In this document: positions 46,855-58,462 of the stretch, one piece after another | How the letters are laid out: each line of letters opens with the position of its first letter | Numbering within the stretch: the first letter of the stretch is position 1 | NCBI RefSeq assembly: GCF_030270585.1 | Contig: NZ_BSYI01000001.1 | Span: forward strand, 62,001-126,000 | DNA from: Paralimibaculum aggregatum | GTDB taxonomy: Bacteria > Pseudomonadota > Alphaproteobacteria > Rhodobacterales > Rhodobacteraceae | Direction: 5' to 3' | Length of the DNA: 64,000 nucleotides | Notes under the pieces: model-generated | What the model was told of the DNA's origin: nothing | The model's input: only the letters and a program-made list of their open reading frames with translations | Database searches by the model: none | Program-made: the position numbers and the translations under genes

Positions 46855-49706
46855 GCGACACGGATAGCGGCGACAAGAAACCGGCGGCACGCGGCGGACG
46901 CGGAGGTCCTGGCGGCGGGCGCGGCGGCGGACGCCCGCCGAGCCGCGGCGGCGCGACCAAGCCGGTGGTCGTGGAAAAGAAGCGTAAGCGCGTGCTCACC
47001 GCACCGGGCAGCGGCGGCGCGGCCGGCGCCGCCCAGGCCTCCGGCGGTGCGGCCAGCGTCAAGACCGCAGCGAGCGTGAAATCGACGGCCTCGGCCGGCC
47101 AGGGCGGCGCCAGCGTCGCCACCAAGAGCCGTCCGCAGGGTGCCGAGGCCGGGCGCGCCGACAGCGCGCCTGCGCGCAGCGGCGGCGGCCGGGCCGATGG
47201 CGGCAGCGGCGGCAATCGCCGCGGCGGCGGCGGCCAGGCTGCCGGCGACGCGCCGCGCGGGCGCGGCCAGAACCGGGGCGGCAAGCCGCAGATGCTGCGC
47301 TCGCTCTCGGACGAGGAATACGCGCGCCGCCTCGAGGCCCTGAAGCAGGCCAAGAAGCACGAGGAAGAGGCCCGGCGGCGTGCCGTCGAGGACGCCAAGC
47401 GCCGTGCCGAGGAGGAGGCCAAGCAGGCCGCCGAGGATGCCAAGCGGGCCGCCGAGGAAGCCGCCGAGGCCAAGCGCCGCGAGGCCGAGGAAGCCGAGGC
47501 CAAGCGCCGCGAGGCCGAGGAGGCGGAGGCCAAGCGCACCGCCGCCGAGGAGGCCGAGCGCCGCGAGAAGGCGGAGCGCCAGCGCGCCGCCGAGGCGGCT
47601 GCCGGGGCGACCCCCGCGCCGCTGCCGGGCGAGCAGGCCGCGCCGAAGCCCAAGCGCGCCGCGGCGGCCGAGGGCCAGGCCGCGAGCCCGGCATCGCCCC
47701 GCTCCAAGGACGACGGCGACGACGGCCGCGGCCGCAACAAGCCGATGCCGCAGACCAAGAAGCGCGAGAAGGAGCAGCCGACGCCCAACAAGGGCCGCGG
47801 CGAGGACAAGCGGCGTACCGGCCGCCTGACCATCTCCAAGCTCGGCGGCGACGAGGACGGCCGGCAGCGCTCGCTGGCGGCGATGCGCCGGCGCCAGGAG
47901 CGCGAGAAGCGCAAGTCGCGCGGCCACCAGGAGACGCGGGAGAAGGTCATCCGGGACGTCACGCTGCCGGAGGTCATCACCGTCCAGGAACTCGCCAACC
48001 GCATGGCCGAGCGGGTTGCCGACGTCATCAAGGCCCTGATGAAGAACGACATCATGGCCACGCAGAACCAGTCGATCGACCAGGACACCGCCGAGCTCAT
48101 CATCGAGGAGTTCGGCCACCGGGTGAAACGCGTCTCGGAGGCGGATGTGGAACAGTCGATCGAGAGCGCAGAGGATTCCGAGGGCGACCTCGAGCCGCGT
48201 GCGCCCGTGGTGACCATCATGGGTCATGTCGACCACGGCAAGACCTCGCTGCTCGACGCGCTGCGCAAGACCAATGTCGTGGCCGGCGAGGCCGGCGGCA
48301 TCACGCAGCATATTGGCGCCTACCAGATCAACACCGAGGCCGGCGCCAAGATCACCTTCCTCGACACGCCGGGCCACGCCGCCTTCACCTCGATGCGTGC
48401 CCGCGGCGCGCAGGTGACGGATATCGTGATCCTGGTGGTCGCGGCCGATGACAGCGTGATGCCGCAGACGATCGAGGCGATCTCCCACGCCAAGGCGGCC
48501 GAGGTGCCGATGATCGTGGCGATCAACAAGATCGACAAGCCGGGCGCCGATGCCAACCAGGTCCGCACCGAGCTGCTGCGCCACGAGATCGTGGTCGAGG
48601 GCATGGGCGGCGACGTGCTCGATGTCGAGGTCTCGGCCCTCACCGGCCAGGGGCTCGACACGCTGGTCGAGAACATCACGCTACAGTCCGAGCTGCTGGA
48701 GCTGAAGGCCAACCCGGGGCGGCCGGCCGAGGGCGCGGTGATCGAGGCCAAGCTGGATGTCGGCCGCGGCCCCGTGGCCACCGTGCTGGTGCAGCGCGGC
48801 ACCCTGCGCACCGGCGACATCTTCGTCGTCGGCGAGCAGTGGGGCAAGGTGCGCGCGCTGATCAACGACCAGGGCGAGCGGATCACCGAGGCCGGGCCGT
48901 CGGTGCCGGTCGAGGTGCTCGGGCTCAACGGCACGCCGGAGGCCGGCGACGTGCTCAACGTCGTCGAGGACGAGGCCAAGGCGCGCGAGATCGCCGACTA
49001 CCGCCACCGCAAGGCGCGCGAGAAGGTGGCCGCCGCCGGCAGCCGCGCCTCGCTCGACCAGCTGCTGGCCCAGGCCAAGTCGGACGAGAACGTCAGCGAG
49101 CTGCCGATCGTCGTGAAGGCGGACGTGCAGGGCTCGACCGAGGCGATCGTGCAGGCGCTCGAGAAGATCGGCAACGACGAGGTGCGGATCCAGATCCTGC
49201 ATTCCGGCGTCGGTGCGATCACCGAATCGGACGTCAACCTCGCCGAGGCCTCGGGCGCGCCGATCATCGGCTTCAACGTGCGTGCCAATGCGCCGGCCCG
49301 CAACGCCGCCAACCAGAAGGGGGTCGAGATCCGCTACTACTCGATCATCTACGACCTGGTGGACGACGTGAAGGCGGCGGCCTCGGGCCTGCTCTCGCCG
49401 GAGGTGCAGGAGACCTTCATCGGCTATGCCGAGATCAAGCAGGTCTTCAAGGTCTCGGGCGTCGGCAAGGTCGCCGGCTGCCAGGTCACCGAGGGCGTCG
49501 CGCGGCGCTCGGCGGGCGTGCGCCTGCTGCGCGACAACGTGGTGATCCACGAGGGCACGTTGAAGACGCTCAAGCGCTTCAAGGACGAGGTCAAGGAGGT
49601 CCCGGTCGGCCAGGAATGCGGCATGGCCTTCGAGAACTACGAGGACATCCGCGAGGGCGACGTCATCGAGATCTTCGAGCGCAAGACCGTGGAGCGCACG
49701 CTCTGA
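46851..49706 (+). CDS. infB: Translation initiation factor IF-2
   Basis: A 951-residue GTPase that places fMet-tRNA on the 30S subunit. A long N-terminal part (to about 370) is Gly/Arg-rich and then a charged Glu-Ala-Lys/Arg coiled coil (near 170-250); the IF2 N2-like domain follows, then the G domain with GHVDHGKT at 458-465, DTPGHAAF and NKIDK, and the C1/C2 domains. The N-terminal repeats make length variable in the family. Overlaps the YlxR gene by ATGA. Confidence 0.96.
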   Translation: MSDTDSGDKKPAARGGRGGPGGGRGGGRPPSRGGATKPVVVEKKRKRVLTAPGSGGAAGAAQASGGAASVKTAASVKSTASAGQGGASVATKSRPQGAEAGRADSAPARSGGGRADGGSGGNRRGGGGQAAGDAPRGRGQNRGGKPQMLRSLSDEEYARRLEALKQAKKHEEEARRRAVEDAKRRAEEEAKQAAEDAKRAAEEAAEAKRREAEEAEAKRREAEEAEAKRTAAEEAERREKAERQRAAEAAAGATPAPLPGEQAAPKPKRAAAAEGQAASPASPRSKDDGDDGRGRNKPMPQTKKREKEQPTPNKGRGEDKRRTGRLTISKLGGDEDGRQRSLAAMRRRQEREKRKSRGHQETREKVIRDVTLPEVITVQELANRMAERVADVIKALMKNDIMATQNQSIDQDTAELIIEEFGHRVKRVSEADVEQSIESAEDSEGDLEPRAPVVTIMGHVDHGKTSLLDALRKTNVVAGEAGGITQHIGAYQINTEAGAKITFLDTPGHAAFTSMRARGAQVTDIVILVVAADDSVMPQTIEAISHAKAAEVPMIVAINKIDKPGADANQVRTELLRHEIVVEGMGGDVLDVEVSALTGQGLDTLVENITLQSELLELKANPGRPAEGAVIEAKLDVGRGPVATVLVQRGTLRTGDIFVVGEQWGKVRALINDQGERITEAGPSVPVEVLGLNGTPEAGDVLNVVEDEAKAREIADYRHRKAREKVAAAGSRASLDQLLAQAKSDENVSELPIVVKADVQGSTEAIVQALEKIGNDEVRIQILHSGVGAITESDVNLAEASGAPIIGFNVRANAPARNAANQKGVEIRYYSIIYDLVDDVKAAASGLLSPEVQETFIGYAEIKQVFKVSGVGKVAGCQVTEGVARRSAGVRLLRDNVVIHEGTLKTLKRFKDEVKEVPVGQECGMAFENYEDIREGDVIEIFERKTVERTL

Positions 49707-49740
49707 TCCGGGGCGGGGCCACGGCCCTGCCCGCCATCTC

Positions 49741-50154
49741 TCAGTCGAGCCCCCAGAGCCGGGGCTCGGCAAACTCCACCGAATTGCCGGCAGGATCGCG
49801 GACATAGACCGAGCGCGCGCCGTTCGGCCACCGGAAATCCGCCTCGATCGCGACCCCGGCCGCCGCGAGACGCGCGGTCCAGTCCTCGAGCTCCGCCGCG
49901 CTGGCGCGGAAGCAGAGATGGCCGGGGCCACGGGCGCCATGCGGCGGCACCGGCAGCCGGCTGCCCGGGGCGGGCGGGTTGGCGGTGGCGCCGGGATCGA
50001 AGACCAGCAGCATCCCCGCCCCGCATCGGAAGAAGACATGACGGCCGGGCTCGCGCAGCACCGGCTCGAGGCCGAGCAGGCCGCCGTAGAAAGCCTCGGC
50101 AGCGGCGAGATCCTCGGCATAGACTGCGGTTTCGAGCACGCCACCGGGCTGCAT
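49741..50154 (-). CDS. VOC family (glyoxalase-fold) protein
   Basis: A 137-residue single-module vicinal-oxygen-chelate protein: LETAVYAEDLAAAEAFYGGLLGLEPV, then PGHLCFRASAAELEDWTARLAAAGVAIE and DPAGNSVEFAEPRLW, giving the His/Glu metal pattern of glyoxalase/bleomycin resistance proteins. GGGAGG precedes the ATG. It stands on the opposite strand between infB and rbfA, which are usually adjacent, so it looks inserted. Substrate unknown. Confidence 0.9.
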   Translation of the reverse strand: MQPGGVLETAVYAEDLAAAEAFYGGLLGLEPVLREPGRHVFFRCGAGMLLVFDPGATANPPAPGSRLPVPPHGARGPGHLCFRASAAELEDWTARLAAAGVAIEADFRWPNGARSVYVRDPAGNSVEFAEPRLWGLD

Positions 50155-50208
50155 CGCGGGTCCTCCCGGGGGCGAGGCTCGCACCGCCAGGCACAGGAGG
50201 TCAAGCAG

Positions 50209-50607
50209 ATGGCCAGGGACAGGAACAAGGGCGGCGCACGCGGCCCCAGCCAGCGCCAGCTCCGGGTCGGGGAGACGATCCGGCGCGCGCTGGCCGAGGT
50301 GCTGATGCGCGGCGAGGCGCACGGGCTCGGCATGGCGGCGGCCTCGATCACGGTGACCGAGGTGCGCCCCTCGCCGGATCTGCGCCAGGCGACGGTCTAT
50401 GTGATGCCGCTCGGCGGGCGCGATCCCGAGGGCGCGATCGCCGCGCTGATGGAGGCCCGCGGCGAGATCCGCCGCTCGGTGGACCGCCGGCTCAGCCTGA
50501 AATACTCGCCCGACCTGAAATTCGTGATCGACGACACCTTCGACCGATATGACGAGACCCGGGCGATGCTGAACCGGGACACGGTGCGCCGGGACCTCGA
50601 GGGCTGA
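50209..50607 (+). CDS. rbfA: Ribosome-binding factor A
   Basis: A 132-residue 30S maturation and cold-adaptation factor: SQRQLRVGETIRRALAEVL, ITVTEVRPSPDLRQATVYVMPLG and SLKYSPDLKFVIDDTFD, typical of the KH-like RbfA fold. AGGAGG lies 8 bases before the ATG. Separated from infB by an inverted VOC gene, and not followed by truB as it often is. Confidence 0.94.
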   Translation: MARDRNKGGARGPSQRQLRVGETIRRALAEVLMRGEAHGLGMAAASITVTEVRPSPDLRQATVYVMPLGGRDPEGAIAALMEARGEIRRSVDRRLSLKYSPDLKFVIDDTFDRYDETRAMLNRDTVRRDLEG

Positions 50608-50750
50608 ACGCATCTGGCTGAACGCGGCGGGCTGAAGTCGGCGGGCCGTGAGGCAGGCAGCGCCGGCGCGCGCCGCAGGCCCCGCCCACCCCGGCGACCG
50701 GCCGGCCCGGTGGAGAGGCTCCGCTCCCCCACCGGCCTGCGGCGCGCGCC

Positions 50751-51518
50751 TCAGCTCTGGCGGATGCCGGCGAGCACGGCGAACCGGCCCCTTGCCCAGG
50801 GGCAGTGCGCGGCGAAGTCCGCCGCCCCGAGCCAGGCGAGGAGGTCCGTGACGGTGGCGCAGCGGTCATGCGCCATGCGCGCCCGCGCCGCGGCGAGCGC
50901 GGCATCGCCGGCGCCCGCCGCACGGGCCGCCGCCTCCCATGCCCGATCGGCCGCCGCCTCGGCCGCCGGGTCCGGCTGCAGGATCTGCTCGGCATCGACG
51001 AAGCGCCCGCCCGGCGCCAGGATCCTCGCGATCCCGCGGAACAGGGCAGCCTGTGCCGGATGCTCGAGATGATGGATCGCGAGCGCGGAGATCACCGCAT
51101 CGAAGCGCCCCTCGGGGAGCGAGCCGGCCATGTCGGCCAGGCGGGTCTCCGGCGCCGGCAGGCCGAGCCCGGCGAAACGCGCCCCGGCCAGCGCCAGCAT
51201 CCCCGGCGCGACATCCTGCAGCACCAGCCGCGCGCCCGGATGGGCGAGGGCGACCCGCGCCGCGAAGAGCCCGGTGCCGGCGCCGAGATCGAGCACCCGC
51301 GCGCCGCGCGGCAGGGCCCCGAGCGCCGCGACCCCGGCATCGTAGAATTCGTCGAGATCCGGCACCAGCCGGCGCCGCTCGGCGTCGTAGCCGGCGGCGT
51401 CCCGGTCGAACAGCGCGCCGACCGCCGCCCCGCCAGCCGGCGCGGGCCCGCCGCCTCCGGGTGGGTGGGCGGGGGAGGCGGCGGGCCCGCGCCCCGCGCC
51501 GTCGGCGCCGCCGCTCAC
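50751..51518 (-). CDS. Class I SAM-dependent methyltransferase
   Basis: A 255-residue methyltransferase after a low-complexity Pro/Gly/Ala N-terminus. Motif I VLDLGAGTGLFAARVA, acidic residue in LVLQDVAPGML, and motif RFDAVISALAIHHLEHPAQ are in order. The GTG at 51518 overlaps the stop of the hydroxylase by 4 bp, so the two are probably co-translated. Substrate not evident. Confidence 0.87.
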   Translation of the reverse strand: MSGGADGAGRGPAASPAHPPGGGGPAPAGGAAVGALFDRDAAGYDAERRRLVPDLDEFYDAGVAALGALPRGARVLDLGAGTGLFAARVALAHPGARLVLQDVAPGMLALAGARFAGLGLPAPETRLADMAGSLPEGRFDAVISALAIHHLEHPAQAALFRGIARILAPGGRFVDAEQILQPDPAAEAAADRAWEAAARAAGAGDAALAAARARMAHDRCATVTDLLAWLGAADFAAHCPWARGRFAVLAGIRQS

Positions 51519-52735
51519 AGCGGCTCGCCCCGCATCAGCCGCGGCACCTCGCCGGCCAGCCCTTCCGCCTCGCGCATCAGCGCGCGCCCGAGCGCCGGGC
51601 TCGCCCCCACCGCCGCGAGCCCGGCCTGGCGCAGCACCGAGAGCGCGCCGCTCGCATTCGAGAACAGCCGGTTCAGCGCATCCATGCCGAGCGCCAGGCA
51701 GCCGGCGTCGAAGCGCCGCCAGGCCTCGTAGCGCCGCAGCACGTCGATGGCGCCGATATCCTCGCCGCGCCGCGCCGCCTCGACCAGCACCTCGGCCAGC
51801 GCCGCGACGTCGCGCAGCCCCATGTTCATCCCCTGCCCGGCGATCGGGTGCACGCCATGCGCCGCATCGCCGACCAGCGCCAGCCGCGGCGCGGCATAGC
51901 GCTCGGCCAGGGTGAGATCGAGCGGATAGGCCCAGCGCCGCCCGATCAGCGCGAGCCGGCCGAGCCGCGGCCCGATCCGCCGGCGAAGCTCCGCCAGATA
52001 GGCGTCCTCCCCGAGCCGCATCAGCGCCGCCGCCCGGCCCGCCTCCTCCGACCAGACGATGGCCGAGCGCCGCCCGGTGAGCGGCAGCACCGCGAAGGGC
52101 CCGCCGGGGAAGAAGCTCTGATGCGCCAGCCCGCCATGCTCGGCCTCGTGCGCCACCGCCGCCACCAGCCCGGTCTGCGCATAGCTCCAGCCGATGCGCC
52201 CGATCCCGGCCGCCGCGGCGAGCGCGGAGCGCCGCCCGTCCGCCGCCACGGCGAGCCGCGCGGTGATCGCACGCCCGTCCTCGAGCGCGATCCGCGCCGC
52301 GCCGGGGGCATAGTCCACCGAAGCCACCGCGGCGGGTGCCAGATGCGTCGCCCCGGCCTCCGGCGCCGCCAGCGCCTCGAGCAGCGCGAGGCGCAGGTGA
52401 TGGTCCTCGACGATCCAGCCCACCGGCCGCTCGACCAGCCCGCGCGGGTCGAAATGCAGCAGCGCCGGCGAGCCCGCGCCCTCGCCCACCTCGATGTCGC
52501 GGATCTCCTGCGCCTGCGGTGCCAGCCGCGCCCAGAGCCCGGCCACGGCGAGCAGCCGCGACGAGCCGAGCGCCACCGCATAGGCGCGCCCGTCGAAATC
52601 CGGCGCGGCGCGGGTTTCCGCCGCCACCCGGTCGAGCAGCGCGACCGAGAGCCCGGCCCGCGCCAGCACCAGTGCGAGCGCCGAGCCGACGAGGCCGCCG
52701 CCGACGATCGCGATGTCGAAATCCCTGTCCGTCAT
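51515..52735 (-). CDS. UbiH/VisC/COQ6 family FAD-dependent hydroxylase
   Basis: A 406-residue flavoprotein monooxygenase, probably of ubiquinone biosynthesis. FAD dinucleotide motif at the start (DIAIVGGGLVGSALALVLARAG), the GRAYAVALGSSRLL segment, WSYAQTGLVAAVAH, and the second FAD motif RLALVGDAAHGVHPIAGQGMN. Which ring carbon it hydroxylates (UbiH-, UbiI-, UbiF- or UbiL-like) cannot be told. Start by family N-terminus; no strong ribosome binding site. Confidence 0.9.
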   Translation of the reverse strand: MTDRDFDIAIVGGGLVGSALALVLARAGLSVALLDRVAAETRAAPDFDGRAYAVALGSSRLLAVAGLWARLAPQAQEIRDIEVGEGAGSPALLHFDPRGLVERPVGWIVEDHHLRLALLEALAAPEAGATHLAPAAVASVDYAPGAARIALEDGRAITARLAVAADGRRSALAAAAGIGRIGWSYAQTGLVAAVAHEAEHGGLAHQSFFPGGPFAVLPLTGRRSAIVWSEEAGRAAALMRLGEDAYLAELRRRIGPRLGRLALIGRRWAYPLDLTLAERYAAPRLALVGDAAHGVHPIAGQGMNMGLRDVAALAEVLVEAARRGEDIGAIDVLRRYEAWRRFDAGCLALGMDALNRLFSNASGALSVLRQAGLAAVGASPALGRALMREAEGLAGEVPRLMRGEPL

Positions 52736-52834
52736 GGGCTTTACTATCCGGGCGCGCTGCCCGAATGTCCAACCTCCCGGGGTGCGACCAAAGCGGGCGC
52801 GGGCGGGCCCCAACCACACGATGCGGAGGACAGG

Positions 52835-54172
52835 ATGACGGACTGGAGAGGCGAGACCGCCGCGGCGCAGGGACGCGCCATCGCCGAGGGGCGGCTCGAC
52901 CCGCGCGATCTGACCGAGAGCTATCTCGAGGCGATCGCCGCCGATCCCGAGCATCCTCTGATCTATGCCCGGCTCACCCCTGACCGCGCCCGCGACGAGG
53001 CCGCCGCCGCCGCCGCCCGCGTCGGCGAGGGCCGCCCCGCCGGCCCGCTCGACGGCGTGCCGGTGAGCTGGAAGGACAATATCGACACCGCCCATGTGGC
53101 GACCGAGGCCGGCACCCGGCTGCTGGCCGGCCGCGCGCCCGGGCGCGATGCCGAGGTGCTCACCCACGCCACCGCGGCCGGGCTGGTCTGCCTCGGCAAG
53201 ACGCATCTCTCCGAGCTCGCCTTCTCCGGCCTCGGCGTCAACCCGATGACCGCGACGCCGCCGAATGCGCTGGCGCCCGAGCGCGCGCCGGGGGGCTCCT
53301 CCTCCGGCGCCGCGGTCTCCACGGTGCGGCGGCTGGCGAGCGCCGGGATCGGCTCGGACACCGGCGGCTCGGTGCGCATCCCGGCCGCCTGGAACGGGCT
53401 GGTCGGGCTGAAGACCACGGCGGGGCTGCTCTCCGGCGAGGGCGTGGTGCCGCTCGCCGCCAGCCTCGACACGGTGGGCCCGCTGGCGCGCACGGTGGAG
53501 GATGCCGGGCTGCTGCTCGCCGCGCTCTCGGGGGCGCCCTTCGCGCCGCTGCCGGAGCCGGCGCGGCCGGCCGGCCTGCAGGTCGCCGAGACCGTGGTGC
53601 TCGAGGGCTGCGACCCGGAGCCGCTGGCGGCCTTCGAGGCGGCGATCGAGCGGCTGGCGCAGGCCGGCATCGCGCCGCTGCGCGGCCCCTGCCCGGAATT
53701 CGCCGAGACCTTCGAGGTGGCCGGCCGGCTCAGCCCGATCGTCACCGCCGAGGCCTGGACGACCTGGGCCGAGACCATCGAGGCGGCGCCCGGCGTGATG
53801 TATCCGCCGATCGAGGCGCGCTTCCGCTCCGGCAAGGCGGTGGACCCGGCGAAGGATGCCGAGGCGCGGGCCGAGTTCGCCCGCATCGGCCGCGCGCTCG
53901 CCGCGCGCATCGCCAGCGCCGGGCCGATCGCGATGCCGAGCGTCGCCTGCCTGCCGCCGGAGGTCGCCCGCCTCGAGGCCGACGAGGCGTACTACACCGA
54001 GCGCAACCTGCTGGCGCTGCGCAACACCCGCATCGCCAACCTGCTCGGGCTCTCGGCGATCACCCTGCCGCTGCCGGAGACGCATTGCGGGCTGATGCTG
54101 TTCGAGGGGCCGCACCAGGAGCGCCGGCTGGTCGCCTGGGCGCGGGCGCTGGAGCCGCTGCTCGCCGCCTGA
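52835..54172 (+). CDS. Amidase signature family protein
   Basis: A 445-residue amidase with the Ser-Ser-Lys triad pieces: Lys in VSWKDN, Ser in PGGSSSGAAV, and the nucleophile region GSDTGGSVRIPAAW. Family members hydrolyse a wide range of amides, including Glu-tRNA(Gln) transamidation when linked to GatB; the lack of gatB/gatC here favours a stand-alone amidase. GGAGGA precedes the ATG. Divergent from the hydroxylase gene across a 99-bp gap. Confidence 0.92.
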   Translation: MTDWRGETAAAQGRAIAEGRLDPRDLTESYLEAIAADPEHPLIYARLTPDRARDEAAAAAARVGEGRPAGPLDGVPVSWKDNIDTAHVATEAGTRLLAGRAPGRDAEVLTHATAAGLVCLGKTHLSELAFSGLGVNPMTATPPNALAPERAPGGSSSGAAVSTVRRLASAGIGSDTGGSVRIPAAWNGLVGLKTTAGLLSGEGVVPLAASLDTVGPLARTVEDAGLLLAALSGAPFAPLPEPARPAGLQVAETVVLEGCDPEPLAAFEAAIERLAQAGIAPLRGPCPEFAETFEVAGRLSPIVTAEAWTTWAETIEAAPGVMYPPIEARFRSGKAVDPAKDAEARAEFARIGRALAARIASAGPIAMPSVACLPPEVARLEADEAYYTERNLLALRNTRIANLLGLSAITLPLPETHCGLMLFEGPHQERRLVAWARALEPLLAA

Positions 54173-54308
54173 CATAGGGGCAGAATCGGCGGCGGATCGG
54201 AGACCGGCGGGCTCGATTCGTTCGCACTTCTGGACTGTGCGGTCCCACTCGGCTATTGTCCGCCCACGCGGCGCGACAGACGTCGGACAGGTTCGAAAGC
54301 GGGCAGAG

Positions 54309-55508
54309 ATGCAGTTTCCAGCGCGTTTCGAGAGCCTGCCGGAATATGCCTTTCCGAGGCTCCGGCGGCTTCTCGGCGACACGCCGCCTGGCGGCGATCC
54401 CATTGCGATGTCGATCGGGGAGCCGCAGCACCCGGTGCCGGATTTCGTCGGCCCGATCATGCTGGAGCACAGCGCCTCGCTCTCGCGATACCCGCCCAAC
54501 GAGGGGCTGCCGGAGCTGCGCGGCGCGATCTCCGACTGGCTCGCCCGGCGCTATGGCGTGGCCGAGGCCTACCGCGACCCGGAGCACTCGATCCTGCCGC
54601 TCAACGGCACCCGCGAGGGGCTCTTCGCCGCCTGCATCGCGCTCTCGCCCGAGGCCAAGAACGGCCAGCGCCCGGCGGTGCTGATGCCGAACCCGTTCTA
54701 CCAGTGCTATGCCGTGGCGGCGATCACCGCGGGCGCCGAGCCGGTCTATGTCCCGGCCACGGCCGCCACCGGGCACCTGCCGGATTTCGCCGCGCTGCCG
54801 GAAGACCTGCTGGCGCGGACCACGGTGGTCTACATATGCGCGCCGGCCAATCCGCAGGGCGCCTGCGCCGATGCCGGCTACTGGCGGCGGCTGTTCGCGC
54901 TGGCCGAGCGCCACGATTTCCGCATCTTCGCCGACGAGTGCTACTCGGAGATCTGGCGCGAGCGCCCGCCCGTCGGCGCGCTCGAGGTGCTGAGCGCCGA
55001 TCGCGGCGACCCGGAGCGGCTGGTGGTGTTCCACTCGCTCTCCAAGCGGTCGAACCTCGCGGGGCTGCGCTCGGGCTTCGCCTGCACCGGGCCGGAGAAC
55101 CGCGCGCGGATGCTGCAGCTGCGCGCCTATGCCGGGGCGCCGCTGCCGATCCCGGCGCAGCATGCCGCCGCCGCCACCTGGGCCGACGAGGCGCATGTCG
55201 GGGCCAACCGCGCGCTCTATCAGGAGAAGTTCGCCATCGCCGACGAGATCCTCGGCAATCTGCCGGGCTATGCGGCGCCGGAGGCGGGCTTCTTCCTCTG
55301 GCTCGAGCTCGGCGACGGCGAGGCGGCGGCGCTCCGGCTCTGGCGCGAGGCGGGGGTGCGCGCCCTGCCCGGCGCCTATCTCTCGCGGCCCGTTTCCGAG
55401 CGGCTGGGCGGCGGCGATCCGGGCGCGGCCTATCTGAGACTTGCGCTGGTGGCGCCGGCGGCGGATGTGCGCCGCGGGCTCGAGGCGGTCGCCCGGGTCT
55501 TGACCTGA
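54309..55508 (+). CDS. PLP-dependent aminotransferase, class I/II (DapC-like)
   Basis: A 399-residue fold type I aminotransferase. Seen: [40 protein letters not shown], and the PLP Lys in [17 protein letters not shown]. It resembles the putative succinyldiaminopimelate aminotransferase group found before ftsK in related genomes, which would place it in lysine/peptidoglycan precursor synthesis; the substrate is inferred. Ends 23 bp before ftsK. Confidence 0.88.
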   Translation: MQFPARFESLPEYAFPRLRRLLGDTPPGGDPIAMSIGEPQHPVPDFVGPIMLEHSASLSRYPPNEGLPELRGAISDWLARRYGVAEAYRDPEHSILPLNGTREGLFAACIALSPEAKNGQRPAVLMPNPFYQCYAVAAITAGAEPVYVPATAATGHLPDFAALPEDLLARTTVVYICAPANPQGACADAGYWRRLFALAERHDFRIFADECYSEIWRERPPVGALEVLSADRGDPERLVVFHSLSKRSNLAGLRSGFACTGPENRARMLQLRAYAGAPLPIPAQHAAAATWADEAHVGANRALYQEKFAIADEILGNLPGYAAPEAGFFLWLELGDGEAAALRLWREAGVRALPGAYLSRPVSERLGGGDPGAAYLRLALVAPAADVRRGLEAVARVLT

Positions 55509-55531
55509 CGCGCCGAAGGGAGACAGGGAAC

Positions 55532-58462
55532 ATGGCGCTATTCGCAGGTGGCTTCGGTGGCGAGGGGGGAACCGCGCAGATGGCCGAGACCGGGACCCAA
55601 CTGGCGGTGCGCCGCAGGCTGGCCGAGCTCTGGGGGCTCGCCTTCCTGACGCTGGGGCTGCTGCTCGGGCTGGCGCTGGCGAGCTACGACGCCGCCGATC
55701 CGAGCCAGTTCAGCGCCCCCGGCGCGGCGCCGGTCAACTGGCTCGGGCGCCCCGGCGCGGTGCTGGCCGATCCGCTGACGCGGGTGCTCGGCCGCAGCGC
55801 CTGGTTCCTGGTGATCTTCCCGGTGGTCTGGGGGCTGCGGCTCGTGCTGCACCGCGGCGACGAGCGGATCTGGGCGCGGCTGCTGCTGCTGCCGATCGCG
55901 GTGATCCTCGGCGCGCTCTTCGCCTCCACCCACACCCCGCCGGAGAGCTGGCCGCTGACGGTCGGCCTCGGCGGGCATCTCGGCGACAATGGCGCGCTGG
56001 CGCTGCTGCGGGTGCTGCCGCTGGCCGAGGATGCCGGCGTGCGCGCGCTCTCGGCGGTGCTGGGAGCGGCGGCGCTGGCGAGCTGGGCGGCGGCGCTCGG
56101 CATGACGCTCGCCGAGGCGCGGGCGCTCGGCGGCTGGATGCTGGGCTCGCTCGGCATGGTGGCGCGCCAGGGCATGGGCGCGGCCGCGACCGCCGGTGCC
56201 AGGCAGGTGCGCATGCGCCGGGCGCGGGAGGCGGCGCCGAAGATCGCCCCCCGGGCGCCTGTGCCGGACGCGCCGGAGACGGCGGAGGCGGCCGAGCCCC
56301 CGGCCCGGCCCGCCGGCCTCGGCGCCCGGATCGCCGGCATCGGCCTCGGCAGGACCCGCCGCCCGGAACCGGCGGCGGCGGACGACGCCCCCGCCGGCGC
56401 AGCCGATCGCCGCGAGCCGGCCATCGCCGGCCCCGGCTCGCCCCGGCGCAGCCGCATCGTCCCCGCCGCCGTGGAGGCCGCTCCGGCCGAGGCGAGCGCT
56501 GCCGACAGCGCCCTCGGCGCCGCGATCCGCAAGCTCAGCCGCTCGGCCGAGGCACTCAGCCAGGCCGACCGGGACGCCGCGCGCGAGGCCGATGCGCTCG
56601 GGCTCGACCGCGAGGCGGCGATGCGCGCGCTGATGCCGGAGGCCGCCGGCGCACCCCGCGCCATGCCGGCCGCCGGCGACGAGCGCCCGCCGGCGCCCGC
56701 CGACCCGCATGACGAGGCGTTCGGCGACGGGCGCGAGGCGGCCGGCGCCGCTGCCGGGCCCGAGATCCCGCGGGGGCCCCGCATCGCCCCCGCCGCCCCG
56801 CCCGCCCCGGCCCCCGCCGCGCCGGAGGACACGCTGATCGGCAGCACCTCGCGCCTGCTGAACCGCGCCACCGACGACGACGAGGACGACGACGACGAGA
56901 CGCTCCGCCCCGCCGCCCCCGGCGAGGCCCCGGCCGACCCGGCGCCCGCGCCCTATGACGCGCCGCCGCTCGACCTGCTGCAGGAGCCCTATCCCGCCGG
57001 CAGCAACGAGCCGCTCTCCGAGCTCGCGCTCGAGGAGAATGCCCGCCAGCTCGAGACGGTGCTCGCCGATTACGGCGTGCGCGGCGAGATCGTCGCGGTG
57101 AAGCCCGGCCCGGTGGTCACGCTCTACGAGCTCGAGCCGGCGCCGGGGCTGAAGGCGGCCCGGGTGATCGGCCTCGCCGACGACATCGCGCGCTCGATGT
57201 CGGCGCTCTCGGCCCGCGTCTCCACCGTGCCCGGCCGCTCGGTGATCGGCATCGAGCTGCCCAACGTGAAGCGCGAGACGGTCTATCTGCGCGAGGTTCT
57301 GGAAGCCGAGGAATACGCCGAATCGCGCCATGCCCTGGCGCTCGCCCTCGGCAAGTCGATCGAGGGCACGCCCTGCATCGCCAACCTCGCCAAGATGCCC
57401 CACCTGCTGATCGCCGGCACCACCGGCTCGGGCAAGTCGGTGGCGATCAACACCATGATCCTCAGCCTGCTCTATCGCCTGAGCCCCGAGCAGTGCCGCC
57501 TGATCATGATCGACCCGAAGATGCTCGAGCTCTCGGTCTATGACCGCATCCCGCATCTGCTCGCCCCTGTCGTGACCGACCCCAAGAAGGCGCTGGTGGC
57601 GCTGAAATGGGTGGTCGGCGAGATGGAGGAGCGCTACCGCAAGATGTCGAAGATGGGGGTGCGCAACCTCGAGGGCTACAACGCCCGGGTGCGCGAGGCG
57701 CTGGCCCGCGGCGAGAACTTCTCGCGCACCGTGCAGACCGGCTTCGACGAGGACACCGGCGAGCCGGTCTTCGAGACCGAGACCATCGTGCCCGAGGCGA
57801 TGCCGCTGATCGTGGTGATCGTCGACGAGATGGCGGACCTGATGATGGTCGCCGGCAAGGAGATCGAGGCCTGCATCCAGCGCCTCGCGCAGATGGCCCG
57901 CGCCTCCGGCATCCATCTCATCATGGCGACGCAGCGCCCCTCGGTGGATGTCATCACCGGCACCATCAAGGCCAACTTCCCGACGCGGATCTCCTTCCAG
58001 GTGACCTCGAAGATCGACAGCCGGACGATCCTCGGCGAGCAGGGCGCGGAGCAGCTGCTCGGCCAGGGCGACATGCTCTACATGGCGCCGGGCGGCCGGG
58101 TGCGCCGCGTGCACGGGCCCTTCGTCTCGGACGACGAGGTCGAGGAGGTGGTCAACCACCTGAAGTCGCTCGGCGCGCCGGACTATGTCTACGCGGTGAT
58201 CGACGGCGGCGACGAGGAGACCCAGGCCATGGTCGAGGAGAAGCTCGGCCTCGCCAGCTCGGGGGACAGCGAGGACGAGCTCTACGACAAGGCGGTGGCG
58301 ATCGTCGCGCGCGACCGGAAATGCTCGACGAGCTACATCCAGAGAAAGCTCCAGATCGGCTACAACAAGGCGGCGCGCCTGGTGGAGCAGATGGAGGACC
58401 AGGGCGTGGTCTCCCCGGCCAATGCCGTCGGCAAGCGCGAGATCCTGATCGAGGAACGCTGA
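55532..58462 (+). CDS. ftsK: DNA translocase FtsK
   Basis: A 976-residue division and chromosome-segregation motor. N-terminal four-helix membrane domain (to about residue 210), Ala/Pro-rich linker to about 480, then the RecA-like motor with Walker A GTTGSGKS at 629-636 and Walker [12 protein letters not shown], and the C-terminal gamma winged helix ([40 protein letters not shown]) that reads KOPS. GGGAG precedes the ATG at 55532. Confidence 0.96.
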   Translation: MALFAGGFGGEGGTAQMAETGTQLAVRRRLAELWGLAFLTLGLLLGLALASYDAADPSQFSAPGAAPVNWLGRPGAVLADPLTRVLGRSAWFLVIFPVVWGLRLVLHRGDERIWARLLLLPIAVILGALFASTHTPPESWPLTVGLGGHLGDNGALALLRVLPLAEDAGVRALSAVLGAAALASWAAALGMTLAEARALGGWMLGSLGMVARQGMGAAATAGARQVRMRRAREAAPKIAPRAPVPDAPETAEAAEPPARPAGLGARIAGIGLGRTRRPEPAAADDAPAGAADRREPAIAGPGSPRRSRIVPAAVEAAPAEASAADSALGAAIRKLSRSAEALSQADRDAAREADALGLDREAAMRALMPEAAGAPRAMPAAGDERPPAPADPHDEAFGDGREAAGAAAGPEIPRGPRIAPAAPPAPAPAAPEDTLIGSTSRLLNRATDDDEDDDDETLRPAAPGEAPADPAPAPYDAPPLDLLQEPYPAGSNEPLSELALEENARQLETVLADYGVRGEIVAVKPGPVVTLYELEPAPGLKAARVIGLADDIARSMSALSARVSTVPGRSVIGIELPNVKRETVYLREVLEAEEYAESRHALALALGKSIEGTPCIANLAKMPHLLIAGTTGSGKSVAINTMILSLLYRLSPEQCRLIMIDPKMLELSVYDRIPHLLAPVVTDPKKALVALKWVVGEMEERYRKMSKMGVRNLEGYNARVREALARGENFSRTVQTGFDEDTGEPVFETETIVPEAMPLIVVIVDEMADLMMVAGKEIEACIQRLAQMARASGIHLIMATQRPSVDVITGTIKANFPTRISFQVTSKIDSRTILGEQGAEQLLGQGDMLYMAPGGRVRRVHGPFVSDDEVEEVVNHLKSLGAPDYVYAVIDGGDEETQAMVEEKLGLASSGDSEDELYDKAVAIVARDRKCSTSYIQRKLQIGYNKAARLVEQMEDQGVVSPANAVGKREILIEER

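Noticed and set aside
52835-54172. GatA subunit of Glu-tRNA amidotransferase
   Set aside because: No gatB or gatC adjacent; the amidase signature alone is not specific.
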